A stretch of 52,109 bases of DNA from Alkalimonas sp. (GCF_020831925.1 NZ_JAFIFQ010000027.1:1-52109); one strand, 5' to 3'. Shown: positions 15,231 through 24,951, numbered from the stretch's first letter. The notes: a model not told the origin generated them from the sequence alone. A program made the numbers and translations.

Positions 15231-17056
15231 TCTTCTCGGGCTCCTGTCGGCAGTTGTTGCTGCCTGCGGCGTTGATGTTCAATATGCATCCGGTTGCGCA
15301 GCAGCAAAGCCGGATCATCCTGTACCTTGCGCAGCAGGTTGTTCAGCTCTTGTTGTTGTTCAGGATCGGCATCGGGCCAGGGTGATTCCACCACCTGCCG
15401 TTGTTGCTGTTCAGTTACTGTTTGCTCACTATCTGCTTGGTCCTGCTGCTCGCTTTGTTGTTCTTCGTTGCTGTCTTCTTGCTCGGTGCTGTCTGTTTGC
15501 TCAGGGCTATCTCCTTGCTCAGAGCTGTCCGTTGGCGCAGAGCTATCCGCGCTTTCATCCGCTGCGGAAGGATCTGAAGAACTGGAGCTTTCTTCCTGAG
15601 ACTGGTTGCTGTCTGAGCCCTGTTGGGATGCTTCTTGTTGATCATCACTTTGACCGTTGTCATCGCCGTCTTGTTGCTGCTCTTGCTGTTCATCCAGCAA
15701 GCGCTGTATTAGCTCAGCATTGTGCCTGGCTTGTTCCAGTGCAGGATCTTGCTGTAAAGCTGCCTGGTAGGCGTTTAAGGCTTCTTCAAAACGTCCCTGC
15801 CTGGCTAAGGCATTGCCCAGGTTGTAGCTGTGACTGGCGGCTGGTTTTGTATCGCTCAGTGCCGCCCAGGCTTGTTCTGCGGCCAGGTAATCGCCAGCAC
15901 GGTACGCTGCCTGACCACGCCAGTAAGGATCACTAAACAACTGAGCAGCACTTTGGTAATCACCTTGCTGATAGGCTTGCATCGCGCGTTGCTGATCGGT
16001 TTGAAACAGGCTGCGGTTATCCTCTGCCATCACGCCTGGTGGCAACAATAACAGGCAAACCACCAGCAACTGTCCGCGCTTGCCAAGCCACAGGGCCAGT
16101 GGCAATAACAACCAGACCAGATAGACCGCTTTATCTCGCCAGGCATCGCCAGTTGTTTGCAGCTGTTGTTCAGAGCGTCCTTGCTGGCGTTCAGGCTGGT
16201 TCAGCACCGCTTGGATATCGCTGTCGGCCAATTGCGCTTGTGCAAAGATACCGCCACCTCGCTGGGCCAGTTGGCGCAGCTGGCTGATGGGCACACTGGG
16301 CAGCACCAGTTGATTGTTGCGATCGCGCAGCAAGCTGCCATCCGGCAGTTGTACCGGAGCCGCGTCTTCACTGCCGAAGCTGATAATGGATAGCCGGTGC
16401 CGCATACGAGATACTTGATCAAACAATTCAAGCTCGCTATGGCGCTCAAAGCCATCCACCAGAGCAACGATATCGCCTTGCGGGTAGCCCGCCTGTTGCA
16501 GCAGGCGATCCGCTTCTTTCAAGGCTGCCAGCAGGTTGGATCCCTGGCTTGGCATAATGTCAGGTCGTAAGTTCGGCAGCAGCAGGCGAACATTGTTGTG
16601 ATCCGGTGTCAGCGGGCTCACCACAAAAGCTTCGCCGGCAAAAGCGACCAGGGCCAGCTCGCCTTCTTGCAACGCTTCAATAAAATCCAGTGCCTTAAAG
16701 CGGGCTTGATTGAGCCGGTTGGGGGCCATATCGGTAGCATACATCGACATTGACATATCGATAATCAGTACTGTGGCTTTATTGACACTGATGGCCGGTT
16801 GTTCAATGCGTTGCCAGCTGGGGCCAGCCAGCGCAATGGCCGCCAATAGCCAGCAAAGTGCCAGTGCGGGAAGAGACCAGCGGACGACAGGCTCGGTACT
16901 TTTACCCAGCAGGTGCTGTTGCAAATGCGGTGCAATTAACTTTTGCCAGGGGCTCTGCTGCTGGCGGTAACGCCAGAGCAGCACCAGCATCAGCAGTAAT
17001 GGAATCAGGCTTAGCAGCCAAAATGGCCTGAGCCAGTAAAGATCAGCGATTGGCAT
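15224..17056 (-). CDS. BatB/BatC fusion: membrane VWA domain plus TPR
   Basis: A 610-residue protein combining parts that are separate BatB and BatC genes in other bacteria. Helices at about 10-28 and 62-78, then a von Willebrand A domain (90-290) with an intact MIDAS (Asp100, Ser102, Ser104 in DMSMS). Helices at about 310-345, then a TPR region (350-450) with YNLGNALARQGRFEEALNAYQ. Residues about 455-556 are a low-complexity Gln/Ser/Glu/Asp stretch with hexapeptide repeats. It overlaps batA by 14 bases at its start and batD by 7 at its end. Confidence 0.9.
   Translation of the reverse strand: MPIADLYWLRPFWLLSLIPLLLMLVLLWRYRQQQSPWQKLIAPHLQQHLLGKSTEPVVRWSLPALALCWLLAAIALAGPSWQRIEQPAISVNKATVLIIDMSMSMYATDMAPNRLNQARFKALDFIEALQEGELALVAFAGEAFVVSPLTPDHNNVRLLLPNLRPDIMPSQGSNLLAALKEADRLLQQAGYPQGDIVALVDGFERHSELELFDQVSRMRHRLSIISFGSEDAAPVQLPDGSLLRDRNNQLVLPSVPISQLRQLAQRGGGIFAQAQLADSDIQAVLNQPERQQGRSEQQLQTTGDAWRDKAVYLVWLLLPLALWLGKRGQLLVVCLLLLPPGVMAEDNRSLFQTDQQRAMQAYQQGDYQSAAQLFSDPYWRGQAAYRAGDYLAAEQAWAALSDTKPAASHSYNLGNALARQGRFEEALNAYQAALQQDPALEQARHNAELIQRLLDEQQEQQQDGDDNGQSDDQQEASQQGSDSNQSQEESSSSSDPSAADESADSSAPTDSSEQGDSPEQTDSTEQEDSNEEQQSEQQDQADSEQTVTEQQQRQVVESPWPDADPEQQQELNNLLRKVQDDPALLLRNRMHIEHQRRRQQQLPTGAREEW
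15455..15526 (-). repeat. 18-bp coding repeat (hexapeptide SxEQxD) in batBC
   Basis: Residues 511-534 of the BatB/BatC fusion read SSEQGD, SPEQTD, STEQED, SNEEQQ, an 18-bp period that is still recognisable in the DNA (GAGCAA flanked by variable Ser/Asp codons). The repeat is imperfect, so slippage would change linker length in steps of six residues without breaking the frame. Confidence 0.75.
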
Positions 17057-18032
17057 ACAGCAACTCCTGCCAACGAATTTGTAATGCTGCCAGCCAGAGC
17101 GAGAGCAGCAAGGCCACAGCCAGTGGCCAGTGTACCAAGCTGCGCTGCGGCCGGTAACTCAAGGTTTCACGTTCAATTGGCTCCAGTTCGTCCAGCAACT
17201 GGTACATGCGTTCAAACTCCTGCATGTTACGGGCGCGAAAATAAGCGCCGCCGGTTTCTTCAGCCATACGGATCAACAAGGGTTCGTCCAAATCGTGCGA
17301 GGGGTTTACCACCCGCGGTCCAAACAAGCCCTGTTGCACCATTTCTTCTGCCCCTATGCCGACGGTATGGATACGAACACCGGCAGCCTTGGCCAGTTGC
17401 AGTGATTCTTCCGGGCTGATATTGCCGGTGTTGCTGGCGCCATCGCTTAAAAATACGATGACTTTGTTGGAGCTTTCCAGTTCATTAAAACGTTTCACCG
17501 CCAGACCAATGCCTTCACCAATGGCGGTACGCCGGCCCGCCATGCCAACCACGATCTCATCCAGCATGGTTTGTACTGTGGTTAAATCCAGCGTCAACGG
17601 GGTGAGTTGGTAAGCCGCATCGGCAAACAGGATCAAACCAATGCGATCGCCCTGACGGCGCTCTAAAAAGTCGCGGGTCAGAATTTGCACCGCTTTAATC
17701 CGGTTAATGGCTCGTCCCTGCCATTGCATGTCTTCAATTTCCATCGAGCCAGATAGGTCCAACACCAACATAATATCGCGGGCTTGTTGTGGGATTTCGA
17801 CTGGTTCACCATACCAGCGCGGTTCAGCCGCTGCCAACAGCAAGGCCAGCCAGATTAATCCAGCTAGCCAGGTGCTGGGTCGTTTCAACTTGCTTTGATT
17901 GCGCTGGCTTTGTCCGGCAACCTGCATTAATGGTTTGAGTTTCAGCGCCCGGCCAGCCGCTGCCGTACTGCCTTTTAACAGCAGTGGTAGCGGCAGTAAC
18001 AGCAGCAACCAGGGCCAGCTTAGTTCAAACAT
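17043..18032 (-). CDS. batA: BatA-type VWA membrane protein
   Basis: A 329-residue inner-membrane protein. Helices near 5-20 and 54-69, a VWA domain (85-285) with intact MIDAS Asp92-Leu-Ser-Gly-Ser, and a C-terminal helix near 300-318. The start ATG at 18032 (MFELSWPWLL) fits the family; the 71 extra codons upstream in the open frame lie over the preceding gene and look non-coding. It overlaps the DUF4381 gene by 8 bases and batBC by 14 bases. Confidence 0.92.
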   Translation of the reverse strand: MFELSWPWLLLLLPLPLLLKGSTAAAGRALKLKPLMQVAGQSQRNQSKLKRPSTWLAGLIWLALLLAAAEPRWYGEPVEIPQQARDIMLVLDLSGSMEIEDMQWQGRAINRIKAVQILTRDFLERRQGDRIGLILFADAAYQLTPLTLDLTTVQTMLDEIVVGMAGRRTAIGEGIGLAVKRFNELESSNKVIVFLSDGASNTGNISPEESLQLAKAAGVRIHTVGIGAEEMVQQGLFGPRVVNPSHDLDEPLLIRMAEETGGAYFRARNMQEFERMYQLLDELEPIERETLSYRPQRSLVHWPLAVALLLSLWLAALQIRWQELLYANR

Positions 18033-18519
18033 CTGCACCTCCGGCTCCTTGTTGCAACTGCTGAAGACTTTGCTGATCCAGCCATTTTTTGGCGCACTCG
18101 GCAAAGTGTTTGGCATCGGCAGAGTCTGGCGTGGGCTGATACAGCAGGCGGTTGAGATCGGGCCAGGCGAGCGTTGTATCCTGTGCCTGCAAAAACTGCT
18201 GCCAGTCCTCGGTGCTGCAACTAAGCAGAGGGCTATTCGGTGCATAGTGGCGGATAAGCCGCTTTAGCAATTGATTGATGGCAGCAGGATCGATTGTTTT
18301 ACTCGCAAGCAATTGCTGCATTTCTAGCCGTGCAGCCAGCAAACCTTGCTGCTGTTGTAGCTGCTGCCTGCGCTGCTTCGCCAGCCAGACCACGGCTGCG
18401 GCCGCCAGCAGGGCAAACAATAGCACCAGCCACCAGCCTGGCGCTATGCCCATCGCGGGTGCTGCGTCGGTTTCGATGATATCCGCCAGCTCAGCTAGCA
18501 GAGGATGCGATTCAGTCAT
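18025..18519 (-). CDS. DUF4381 membrane protein of the MoxR/Bat operon
   Basis: A 164-residue protein with one transmembrane helix near residues 28-47 (WWLVLLFALLAAAAVVWL) and a cytoplasmic helical tail (LLKRLIRHYAPNSPLLSCSTEDWQQFL). This matches the DUF4381 family that usually lies between the DUF58 and VWA genes in such operons. Both ends overlap the neighbours by 8 bases. Its function is unknown; it is probably part of the same membrane complex. Confidence 0.85.
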   Translation of the reverse strand: MTESHPLLAELADIIETDAAPAMGIAPGWWLVLLFALLAAAAVVWLAKQRRQQLQQQQGLLAARLEMQQLLASKTIDPAAINQLLKRLIRHYAPNSPLLSCSTEDWQQFLQAQDTTLAWPDLNRLLYQPTPDSADAKHFAECAKKWLDQQSLQQLQQGAGGADV

Positions 18520-19453
18520 GCCAGCTCCGAAGTAATTGAGTGACCAGCGGTTCGGCTGCGCTTATTGGCAAACAGCGACAGCCAAGTTGCTTCAGGCTGT
18601 GTTGCAGCTGCGTAGAAAACTGCTGTTGCTGTGTTTGATAACGTTGCCGGGTACTGTGGCTGCCAAGATCCAGCCAGGCCGATTGCTCACCATCGGTCAC
18701 TAGAGCGCTGCCACTGGTGCCGACAGGCAGCGCCATCTCCAGCGGGTCGAATAAGGATGCGCAGACCACTTCGTTATGCTGGCGTATCGCACTTAAGTGG
18801 CGCAGCGCTTCGCTGTCCAGCTGTTGAAAATCAGATAATACGAAGAGCAAACTGCCGGGCCGTACCAGCCGTCGCACCTGGCCGAGTGCCTGCGGTAGCT
18901 GCAGGCCATAACGCCCCTGTTGCTCAGCAAACACGGCTTGCAATGCATGCAGATAATGCAGCACACCAGTCGAGCGGCTACGGGGTTTTAGTTCCAGATG
19001 ATGGCGCTCGCTGAACACCAGACCGCCGAGCTTGTCACCAGCGGCTTTGCTGTGCCAGGCAATCAGGGCCGCTAAATGGGCGGCCTGCACGGATTTGTAA
19101 AGCAGGCTACTGCCAAAATGCATGCTGTCGGACAGATCGGTCAGGATAAAGACCGGCCGCTCCTTTTCCTCACGAAACAGCTTGGTATGAGCTTTACCTG
19201 TGCGGGCAGTCACCCGCCAGTCAATAGTACGGACATCATCGCCTGGCTGGTAATGACGCACTTCATCAAACTCCATGCCGCGGCCTTTGCTGCGTGCCAG
19301 GTAGCTGCCAGCCAGCTTGCTTTGAATGTGCTGCTGTGGCCTGAGATCCAGCAGTTTGGTGTAACGCTGGTACCAAAGCAGCTCATTCAGGCTCAGACTC
19401 ACCCCGGTTGCGGCCAGCTGCTGCAGCCATTGCTGTGGGTTGACATCACTCAT
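18512..19453 (-). CDS. DUF58 domain protein
   Basis: A 313-residue cytoplasmic protein with the DUF58 signature: GRGMEFDEVRHYQPGDDVR followed by TIDWRVTARTGKAHTKLFREE and a degenerate VWA-like fold (LTDLSDSMHFGS). DUF58 proteins are nearly always encoded next to MoxR ATPases and are thought to be their adaptors. The gene begins two bases after the moxR stop and overlaps DUF4381 by 8 bases. Confidence 0.92.
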   Translation of the reverse strand: MSDVNPQQWLQQLAATGVSLSLNELLWYQRYTKLLDLRPQQHIQSKLAGSYLARSKGRGMEFDEVRHYQPGDDVRTIDWRVTARTGKAHTKLFREEKERPVFILTDLSDSMHFGSSLLYKSVQAAHLAALIAWHSKAAGDKLGGLVFSERHHLELKPRSRSTGVLHYLHALQAVFAEQQGRYGLQLPQALGQVRRLVRPGSLLFVLSDFQQLDSEALRHLSAIRQHNEVVCASLFDPLEMALPVGTSGSALVTDGEQSAWLDLGSHSTRQRYQTQQQQFSTQLQHSLKQLGCRCLPISAAEPLVTQLLRSWHD

Positions 19454-19455
19454 GG

Positions 19456-20409
19456 TTAGGGGACAGGCACCAGCTCAAGGATTTTGGTGAGCACTGCATC
19501 GGTTTTAATGCCTTCGGCTTCGGCCGCATAGGTCAGAATAATGCGATGACGCAGCACATTGTGAAACACCGCCTGAATGTCGTCCGGGGTGACAAAGTCG
19601 CGGCCATCCAACCAGGCTTTCGCCCGGGCGCATCGTTCCAGTGCGATGGTAGCGCGCGGGCTGGCACCGTAAGCCAGCCATTGGCTGAGTTGTTGATCGT
19701 AATTGGCTGGCTGGCGACTGGCCAGCACCAAAGCCACGATATATTGCTCCAGTGCCGGGGCTAAATGCAGCTGCAAAATGGTTTTACGGGCGGCAAAAAT
19801 ATCGGCCTGAGTCATTTGCGGTGCTTTGGCGGTGGCTTGTTGTAGCGCTTCGCCCCGGGTCAGTTGCAAAATCGCCAGCTCGGTGTCCGCATCCGGGTAA
19901 TCGACATTCAAATGCAGTAAAAAGCGATCCAACTGGGCTTCAGGCAATGGGTAGGTACCTTCTTGCTCCAGCGGATTTTGCGTGGCCATTACTAAAAATA
20001 GCTCGGGCAGCGGGTAGGTGGTGCGACCAACGGTAATTTGTTTCTCGGCCATGGCTTCCAGCAGCGCTGATTGCACCTTGGCCGGTGCCCGGTTGATCTC
20101 GTCGGCCAGAATAATATGGTGAAACAAGGGGCCGCTTTGAAACTCAAACTGGCCGGTTTCCGGTCGGTAAATGTCGGTGCCGGTCAGATCAGCGGGTAGT
20201 AAGTCGGGGGTAAACTGAATGCGGTGAAAATCACCTTCCACACTCTGAGCCAGCGCGTTAACGGCGCGGGTTTTCGCCAGACCAGGCGGACCTTCCACCA
20301 GCAGGTGGCCATTAGCAAGCAGGGCGATCAGAATGCCTTCAGTCAGCGCTGGTTGGCCCAGGACCTGGCTGTCGAGATAGCGTTTCAATTCGGTAAAAGC
20401 TTGTACCAT
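19456..20409 (-). CDS. moxR: MoxR-family AAA+ ATPase
   Basis: A 317-residue AAA+ chaperone-like ATPase. Walker A GPPGLAKT near residue 40, Walker B ILADEINRAP near 99-108, sensor 1 in MATQNP, and the sensor 2 region YGASPRATIALERCARAKA. The first gene of the leftward moxR-DUF58-DUF4381-batA-batBC-batD operon, divergent from fadI. MoxR ATPases with VWA partners help maturation or metal loading of other proteins; the client here is unknown. The promoter should lie in 20410-20500; TATAAA is seen on the minus strand near 20465 but no clear -35. Confidence 0.93.
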   Translation of the reverse strand: MVQAFTELKRYLDSQVLGQPALTEGILIALLANGHLLVEGPPGLAKTRAVNALAQSVEGDFHRIQFTPDLLPADLTGTDIYRPETGQFEFQSGPLFHHIILADEINRAPAKVQSALLEAMAEKQITVGRTTYPLPELFLVMATQNPLEQEGTYPLPEAQLDRFLLHLNVDYPDADTELAILQLTRGEALQQATAKAPQMTQADIFAARKTILQLHLAPALEQYIVALVLASRQPANYDQQLSQWLAYGASPRATIALERCARAKAWLDGRDFVTPDDIQAVFHNVLRHRIILTYAAEAEGIKTDAVLTKILELVPVP

Positions 20410-20550
20410 AATGATGTTTAACCTTTGCAGGGAGTAAAAGCAGCTATGCTATGACGTACGCATTTATATAAGGTTCATTCTGCAAAAGACAAGAGCGGGT
20501 TGCAATGCGTTCATTTTAAAACAGGTGTTTTAATTTCCAGCGACTGTGGT

Positions 20551-20581
20551 TACAATCGAACGACGAATCAGGTCTGACCTG
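20551..20581 (+). promoter_or_regulatory. fadI promoter region with candidate FadR operator
   Basis: TACAAT at 20551-20556 is a good -10 element; the -35 is poor (around 20528). The palindrome CAGGTC-T-GACCTG at 20569-20581 starts 12 bases after the -10, at the expected transcription start, and matches the core of the FadR operator (GGTCNGACC). A repressor bound there would block transcription of fadIJ. The fadR gene is in this window at 47441. Confidence 0.78.
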
Positions 20582-20604
20582 TCACCGATACCATGAGGAT
20601 ACTT

Positions 20605-21915
20605 ATGACCAAGCCATTAGAATTAAAAAACCGTCAGGGGGATCGCATCGCCATCGTTCGTGGCCTACGCACTCCTTTTGCCAAGCAGGCGACTGCATTT
20701 CATGGTGTGTCGGCACTGGATATGGGCCAGATGGTGGTGAATGAGCTACTGATCCGCTCTGAAATTGATCCTGCCCTGGTGGAACAAGTTGTTTATGGTC
20801 AGGTGGTGCAGATGCCAGAGGCGCCAAACATTGCCCGGGAAATTGTGCTCGGTACCGGCATGAATGTACACACCGATGCCTACAGCGTGACCCGCGCTTG
20901 TGCCACCAGTTTTCAGGCGGTGGCCAATGTGGCCGAAAGCATGCTGGCTGGTATGGTGCAGGTCGGTATTGCCGGCGGGGCGGATTCAAGCTCAGTGTTG
21001 CCAATTGGGGTTAGTAAGAAGCTGGGCCGGGCATTGGTGGATATGAATAAAGCCAGAACCCTGGGCCAGAAGCTGAGCATTTTAAAGCGACTGGGTTTAA
21101 AAGACTTATTGCCGGTGCCGCCAGCTGTGGCCGAATACAGCACCGGTCTCTCGATGGGCCAGACCGCCGAGCAAATGGCGAAAACTCATGGTATTAGCCG
21201 GGAAGCCCAGGATGAAATGGCGCATCGCTCGCACAGCCTGGCGGCTAAAGCCTGGCAATCCGGCCTGATGGCCGATGAAGTCATGGTGGCACATGTGCCG
21301 CCGCATAAAACCTTTTTCGAGCAAGACAACAATGTGCGGATGGACTCTGAGCTGGCCTCCTATGCCCGTTTAAAACCGGTATTTGATCGCAAATATGGCA
21401 CCGTAACAGCGGCCAACAGCACGCCGTTAACCGATGGCGCCTCGGCGGTACTAATGATGACCGAGAGCCGTGCTAAAGCGTTGGGTTATGAGCCGCTTGG
21501 CTACATTCGCAGTTATGCCTTTGCTGCTATTGATGTCTGGGAAGATATGCTGATGGGCCCCTCGTACGCTACGCCAATAGCGCTGCAGCGCGCTGGCATG
21601 ACACTGGCCGACTTAACCCTGATTGAAATGCACGAAGCCTTTGCCGCTCAGGCGCTGGCCAATATGAAGATGTTTGGCAGCACTAAGTTCGCCAAAGAAA
21701 AGTTAGGGCTGGACAAAGCCATTGGTGATATTGATATGGACAAGTTTAATGTCAATGGCGGCTCGCTGGCTTATGGCCACCCCTTTGCCGCAACCGGTAC
21801 CCGTTTGCTGGTGCAAACCTTGAATGAACTAAAACGCCGCGGGGGTGGGGTAGGCCTTACCACGGCCTGTGCTGCCGGTGGCCTGGGCGCTGCTATGATT
21901 GTGGAGACCGAATAA
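20605..21915 (+). CDS. fadI: 3-ketoacyl-CoA thiolase FadI
   Basis: Beta subunit of the FadIJ fatty-acid oxidation complex; cleaves 3-ketoacyl-CoA to acetyl-CoA. It has 436 residues, the same as E. coli FadI, when started at ATG 20605, which follows GAGGA by 5 bases (a start four codons earlier would overlap that site). The nucleophile Cys lies in [10 protein letters not shown], His in [10 protein letters not shown], and the second Cys in [11 protein letters not shown]. The stop shares a base with the fadJ start (TAATG). Confidence 0.96.
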   Translation: MTKPLELKNRQGDRIAIVRGLRTPFAKQATAFHGVSALDMGQMVVNELLIRSEIDPALVEQVVYGQVVQMPEAPNIAREIVLGTGMNVHTDAYSVTRACATSFQAVANVAESMLAGMVQVGIAGGADSSSVLPIGVSKKLGRALVDMNKARTLGQKLSILKRLGLKDLLPVPPAVAEYSTGLSMGQTAEQMAKTHGISREAQDEMAHRSHSLAAKAWQSGLMADEVMVAHVPPHKTFFEQDNNVRMDSELASYARLKPVFDRKYGTVTAANSTPLTDGASAVLMMTESRAKALGYEPLGYIRSYAFAAIDVWEDMLMGPSYATPIALQRAGMTLADLTLIEMHEAFAAQALANMKMFGSTKFAKEKLGLDKAIGDIDMDKFNVNGGSLAYGHPFAATGTRLLVQTLNELKRRGGGVGLTTACAAGGLGAAMIVETE

Positions 21916-24047
21916 TGACTGAGCAAAACACCAGCAGCTTTGCCTTGCAACTGCGTGACGATGGCGTCGCGGTGATCACCATGGATGTGCCGGGCGAGCG
22001 CATGAATGTGCTTAAAGCCACCTTTGCCGATGAAATTAAAACCTTGCTGGCTGAGCTCAAGCAAAACAGCAGCATCAAAGGCGTGGTGATTATCAGTGGC
22101 AAGCCGGATTCTTTTATAGCCGGTGCCGATATCAGCATGCTTGATGGCTGCAACAGTGCCGAAGAAGCCGAAGCCATTGCCAGTTTGGGCCAACAAGTGT
22201 TTGCCGACATCGAACAATTGAAGGTACCAGTGATTGCCGCCATTCATGGCCCTTGCCTGGGTGGTGGTCTGGAGTTGGCGATGGCCTGCCATCAGCGGGT
22301 GGTTAGTGACGATGGTAAAACTGTACTGGGTTTACCGGAAGTGCAGTTAGGCCTGCTGCCTGGTAGTGGTGGTACCCAGCGTCTGCCTAAGCTGGTCGGC
22401 CTGCAAAAAGCATTGGATATGATGCTGACTGGCAAGCAGTTACGGGCAAAACAAGCGCTCAAAGCCGGTTTGGCCGATGCGATGGTACCAAACAGCATTT
22501 TACTGGAGGCGGCTGTGCAATTGGCGCTGTCTGGTAAAAAGCCTGTGCACGAGCCGAAACTCAATCTGGTTGGCAAGTTGCTGGAAAAAACCGGCCCCGG
22601 TCGTGGCATCGTATTTGACCAGGCGCGCAAACAAACGCTGGCGAAAACTCATGGTAATTACCCGGCACCGCTTAAAATTTTGCAGGTGATCCGCACTGGC
22701 ATCGATAAGGGCATGCAGCAGGGCCTGGCGGCTGAAGCCAAAGCCTTCGGTGAACTGTGCATGACGCCAGAGTCCAAGGCACTGCGTTCCTTGTTTTTCG
22801 CTACCACCGAAATGAAAAAGGAAAGTGGCGCTGGCGATGCCAAGCCACGTATGCTGCGTAAAGTGGCGGTGTTAGGTGGTGGTCTGATGGGCGGTGGCAT
22901 TGCCAGTGTCACAGCAACCAAAGCGGGGTTGCCGGTTCGCATCAAAGACATTCAGCAGCAAGGCATTGCCAATGCCCTGGCGTATGGTTTTCAGCTGTTG
23001 GATAAAAAAGCCAAACGCGGTTTTCTACGCAGGACCGAGCTGCAACAGCAAATGGCATTGATGACTGGCACCACCGATTACAGTGGCTTTAAAGACGTTG
23101 ATCTGGTGGTGGAAGCTGTGTTCGAAGACCTTGAGCTGAAACAAAACATGGTGGCGGATATTGAGCAGCACTGCAAAGAAGACACCATCTTTGCCAGCAA
23201 CACCAGCTCCTTGCCGATTGCTCAGATTGCTGCCAAAGCCAAGCGGCCGGAGAATGTGATTGGCCTGCATTATTTTTCGCCGGTCGACAAAATGCCTCTG
23301 GTGGAAGTTATTGCGCATCAAGGTACCTCGCCAGAGACCATTGCTACCACGGTCGCTTTTGCCCGTAAGCAAGGCAAAACGCCTATCGTAGTGAAAGATG
23401 GCGCCGGCTTTTACGTCAATCGCATTTTGGCGCTGTATATGAACGAAGCGGCGCAAATTCTGCTGGAAGGCGAGCCGATTGAGAAGCTGGATAAAGCCCT
23501 GGTCAAGTTTGGTTTCCCGGTTGGGCCTATTACCTTGCTGGATGAAGTCGGCATCGATGTTGGCGCTAAAATCGGCCCGATTTTACAGGGTGAGCTGGGC
23601 GAACGTTTCGCTGCACCGACGGCTTTTGATAAACTGTTGGCTGATGGCCGTAAGGGCAAGAAGTCCTCAAAAGGGTTTTATCTATACAGCGGCAAGGCCA
23701 AAGGCAAGAAGCCGGTCGATGCCAGTGTTTACCCTCTGCTAGGCATCAGTCCTAATCCAAAGCTTAGCAGCGAGGAGCTGGTGCAACGGACCACAGTGCA
23801 AATGCTGAATGAAGCGGCTCGCTGCCTGGAAGAGGGCGTTATTGCATCGGCCCGGGATGGTGACATTGGCGCTATCTTTGGGATTGGCTTCCCGCCATTT
23901 TTGGGTGGTCCTTTCCGTTACATGGATAGTCTGGGTGCTGATAAGCTGGTAGCAACACTCAAAGGCTATGAAGCCAAGTTCGGTGCGCGTTTTGCGCCCT
24001 CTGATCTTCTTGTCACAATGGCAGCGGACCGCAAAACTTTCTATTGA
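21915..24047 (+). CDS. fadJ: Fatty acid oxidation complex alpha subunit FadJ
   Basis: A 710-residue bifunctional enzyme. The N-terminal enoyl-CoA hydratase/isomerase part (1-190) has AGADISML, the oxyanion-hole segment [12 protein letters not shown] and [19 protein letters not shown]. The central 3-hydroxyacyl-CoA dehydrogenase part has the NAD motif [12 protein letters not shown] near 315, SNTSSLPI and [17 protein letters not shown]. It is translationally coupled to fadI and closes with a strong terminator, so fadIJ is a two-gene operon. Confidence 0.96.
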   Translation: MTEQNTSSFALQLRDDGVAVITMDVPGERMNVLKATFADEIKTLLAELKQNSSIKGVVIISGKPDSFIAGADISMLDGCNSAEEAEAIASLGQQVFADIEQLKVPVIAAIHGPCLGGGLELAMACHQRVVSDDGKTVLGLPEVQLGLLPGSGGTQRLPKLVGLQKALDMMLTGKQLRAKQALKAGLADAMVPNSILLEAAVQLALSGKKPVHEPKLNLVGKLLEKTGPGRGIVFDQARKQTLAKTHGNYPAPLKILQVIRTGIDKGMQQGLAAEAKAFGELCMTPESKALRSLFFATTEMKKESGAGDAKPRMLRKVAVLGGGLMGGGIASVTATKAGLPVRIKDIQQQGIANALAYGFQLLDKKAKRGFLRRTELQQQMALMTGTTDYSGFKDVDLVVEAVFEDLELKQNMVADIEQHCKEDTIFASNTSSLPIAQIAAKAKRPENVIGLHYFSPVDKMPLVEVIAHQGTSPETIATTVAFARKQGKTPIVVKDGAGFYVNRILALYMNEAAQILLEGEPIEKLDKALVKFGFPVGPITLLDEVGIDVGAKIGPILQGELGERFAAPTAFDKLLADGRKGKKSSKGFYLYSGKAKGKKPVDASVYPLLGISPNPKLSSEELVQRTTVQMLNEAARCLEEGVIASARDGDIGAIFGIGFPPFLGGPFRYMDSLGADKLVATLKGYEAKFGARFAPSDLLVTMAADRKTFY

Positions 24048-24064
24048 TTTTTGACCTGCGGATA

Positions 24065-24101
24065 AGCCCCCTGGTGTAACTGTACCAGGGGGCTTTTTTT
24101 C
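24065..24101 (+). terminator. Strong Rho-independent terminator of fadIJ
   Basis: An 11-bp perfect stem AGCCCCCTGGT (24065-24075) with ACCAGGGGGCT (24084-24094), an 8-base loop, then seven or more T from 24094. It lies 18 bases after the fadJ stop. Confidence 0.97.
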
Positions 24102-24198
24102 TTTCAGTTCGCTTTGAACACAGCTGTAAAGATTTCGTTTCATTTTAAATGTATTTGCATTGTCTTACATAATCTGGTGTGAGCAAAAATTGCGATTC

Positions 24199-24214
24199 TG
24201 GCATGCATTCTGCT
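24199..24214 (+). promoter_or_regulatory. Sigma-54 (-24/-12) promoter of the PEP-CTERM-like gene
   Basis: TGGCATGCATTCTGCT: GG at 24200-24201 and GC at 24212-24213 with exactly 10 bases between them, and TGGCA at the -24 box. This fits the RpoN consensus (TGGCAC-N5-TTGC) apart from the first T of TTGC and the C of GGCAC. Transcription would start near 24225, about 60 bases before the gene. PEP-CTERM genes in several proteobacteria depend on RpoN and the PrsK/PrsR system. Confidence 0.65.
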
Positions 24215-24223
24215 TTTGATTGG

Positions 24224-24256
24224 TTAGCATGGTTATTCAAAAGCCATGCATGCTAA
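24224..24256 (+). other. Inverted repeat in the leader of the PEP-CTERM-like gene
   Basis: TTAGCATG (24224-24231) and CATGCTAA (24249-24256) are perfect 8-base complements with 17 bases between. If transcription starts near 24225 this would form a 5' hairpin in the mRNA ending about 17 bases before the AGGAG ribosome-binding site. Confidence 0.55.
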
Positions 24257-24286
24257 TTAAAATCAATCCATCCAGGAGTTAAATTA

Positions 24287-24778
24287 ATGAAAAAGCTTTT
24301 ACTTGCCGTACTAGTTTTGGGCTTTGTCGCCCTGTTTACAGCCCCATCTACCCAAGCAACCCCCATTCTTTCGCAGGATCTGCTGATCGACAATAATGGC
24401 ATCTTCCAAACCATAGGCTCTATCAGTGTCAAAGTGTCTGAAAGCGTAAATAACAACGACTTTAATATCAGTACCAGCTGGTTTGCATTCGAACTTATGG
24501 GCATTCAGCTTATTCAAGATTTAGATTTTGATTTTTTCCTTGCAAATTTTAACCCTCAGAACTTATTCGAAGGCTTTCAGTTTTTATCCTTTCAGATAGA
24601 GGATATTAACACTGGCGACTTCTTTGAAGGTTTCTTTGATACTGGTTTTGGTTACTTCATCGATGCAAATGGCGACTTTTTTGACATGACACTTGGCAAT
24701 GTGACTGTACCCACACCAGCTACTTTAGGATTACTACTGCTGGCGTTGTTTGGTCTGATGCTACGCCGTCGTGCTTAA
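24287..24778 (+). CDS. Exported protein with PEP-CTERM-like sorting tail
   Basis: A 163-residue protein with a signal peptide (cleavage near TQA-TPI, about residue 24) and a C-terminal sorting signal VPTPATLGLLLLALFGLMLRRRA: a P-x-P-A-T-L motif, a hydrophobic helix and an Arg cluster, as in exosortase substrates but with PTP instead of PEP. The middle is unusually rich in Phe, Asp and Asn (LDFDFFLANFNPQNLFEGF) and has no cysteine. AGGAG is 8 bases before the ATG. No exosortase gene is in the window, so the enzyme must be elsewhere. The function of the mature part is unknown; PEP-CTERM proteins are often surface or biofilm-matrix proteins. Confidence 0.82.
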   Translation: MKKLLLAVLVLGFVALFTAPSTQATPILSQDLLIDNNGIFQTIGSISVKVSESVNNNDFNISTSWFAFELMGIQLIQDLDFDFFLANFNPQNLFEGFQFLSFQIEDINTGDFFEGFFDTGFGYFIDANGDFFDMTLGNVTVPTPATLGLLLLALFGLMLRRRA

Positions 24779-24951
24779 TTTTTTGATAAAAAATAAGTGT
24801 CCGCTTTTTTTGCATGCCTTACTGCTATTTGTTTAAATAACAAACAATTTCTGTAATTCAAGCTGCCAGAAAAGCCCTTTTTTAGCTTAGAGTGTAATTT
24901 TTTGTATGAGTTATGTCGGTTTTTTTTACGATGGCGTTTCCTGTGCTGATG

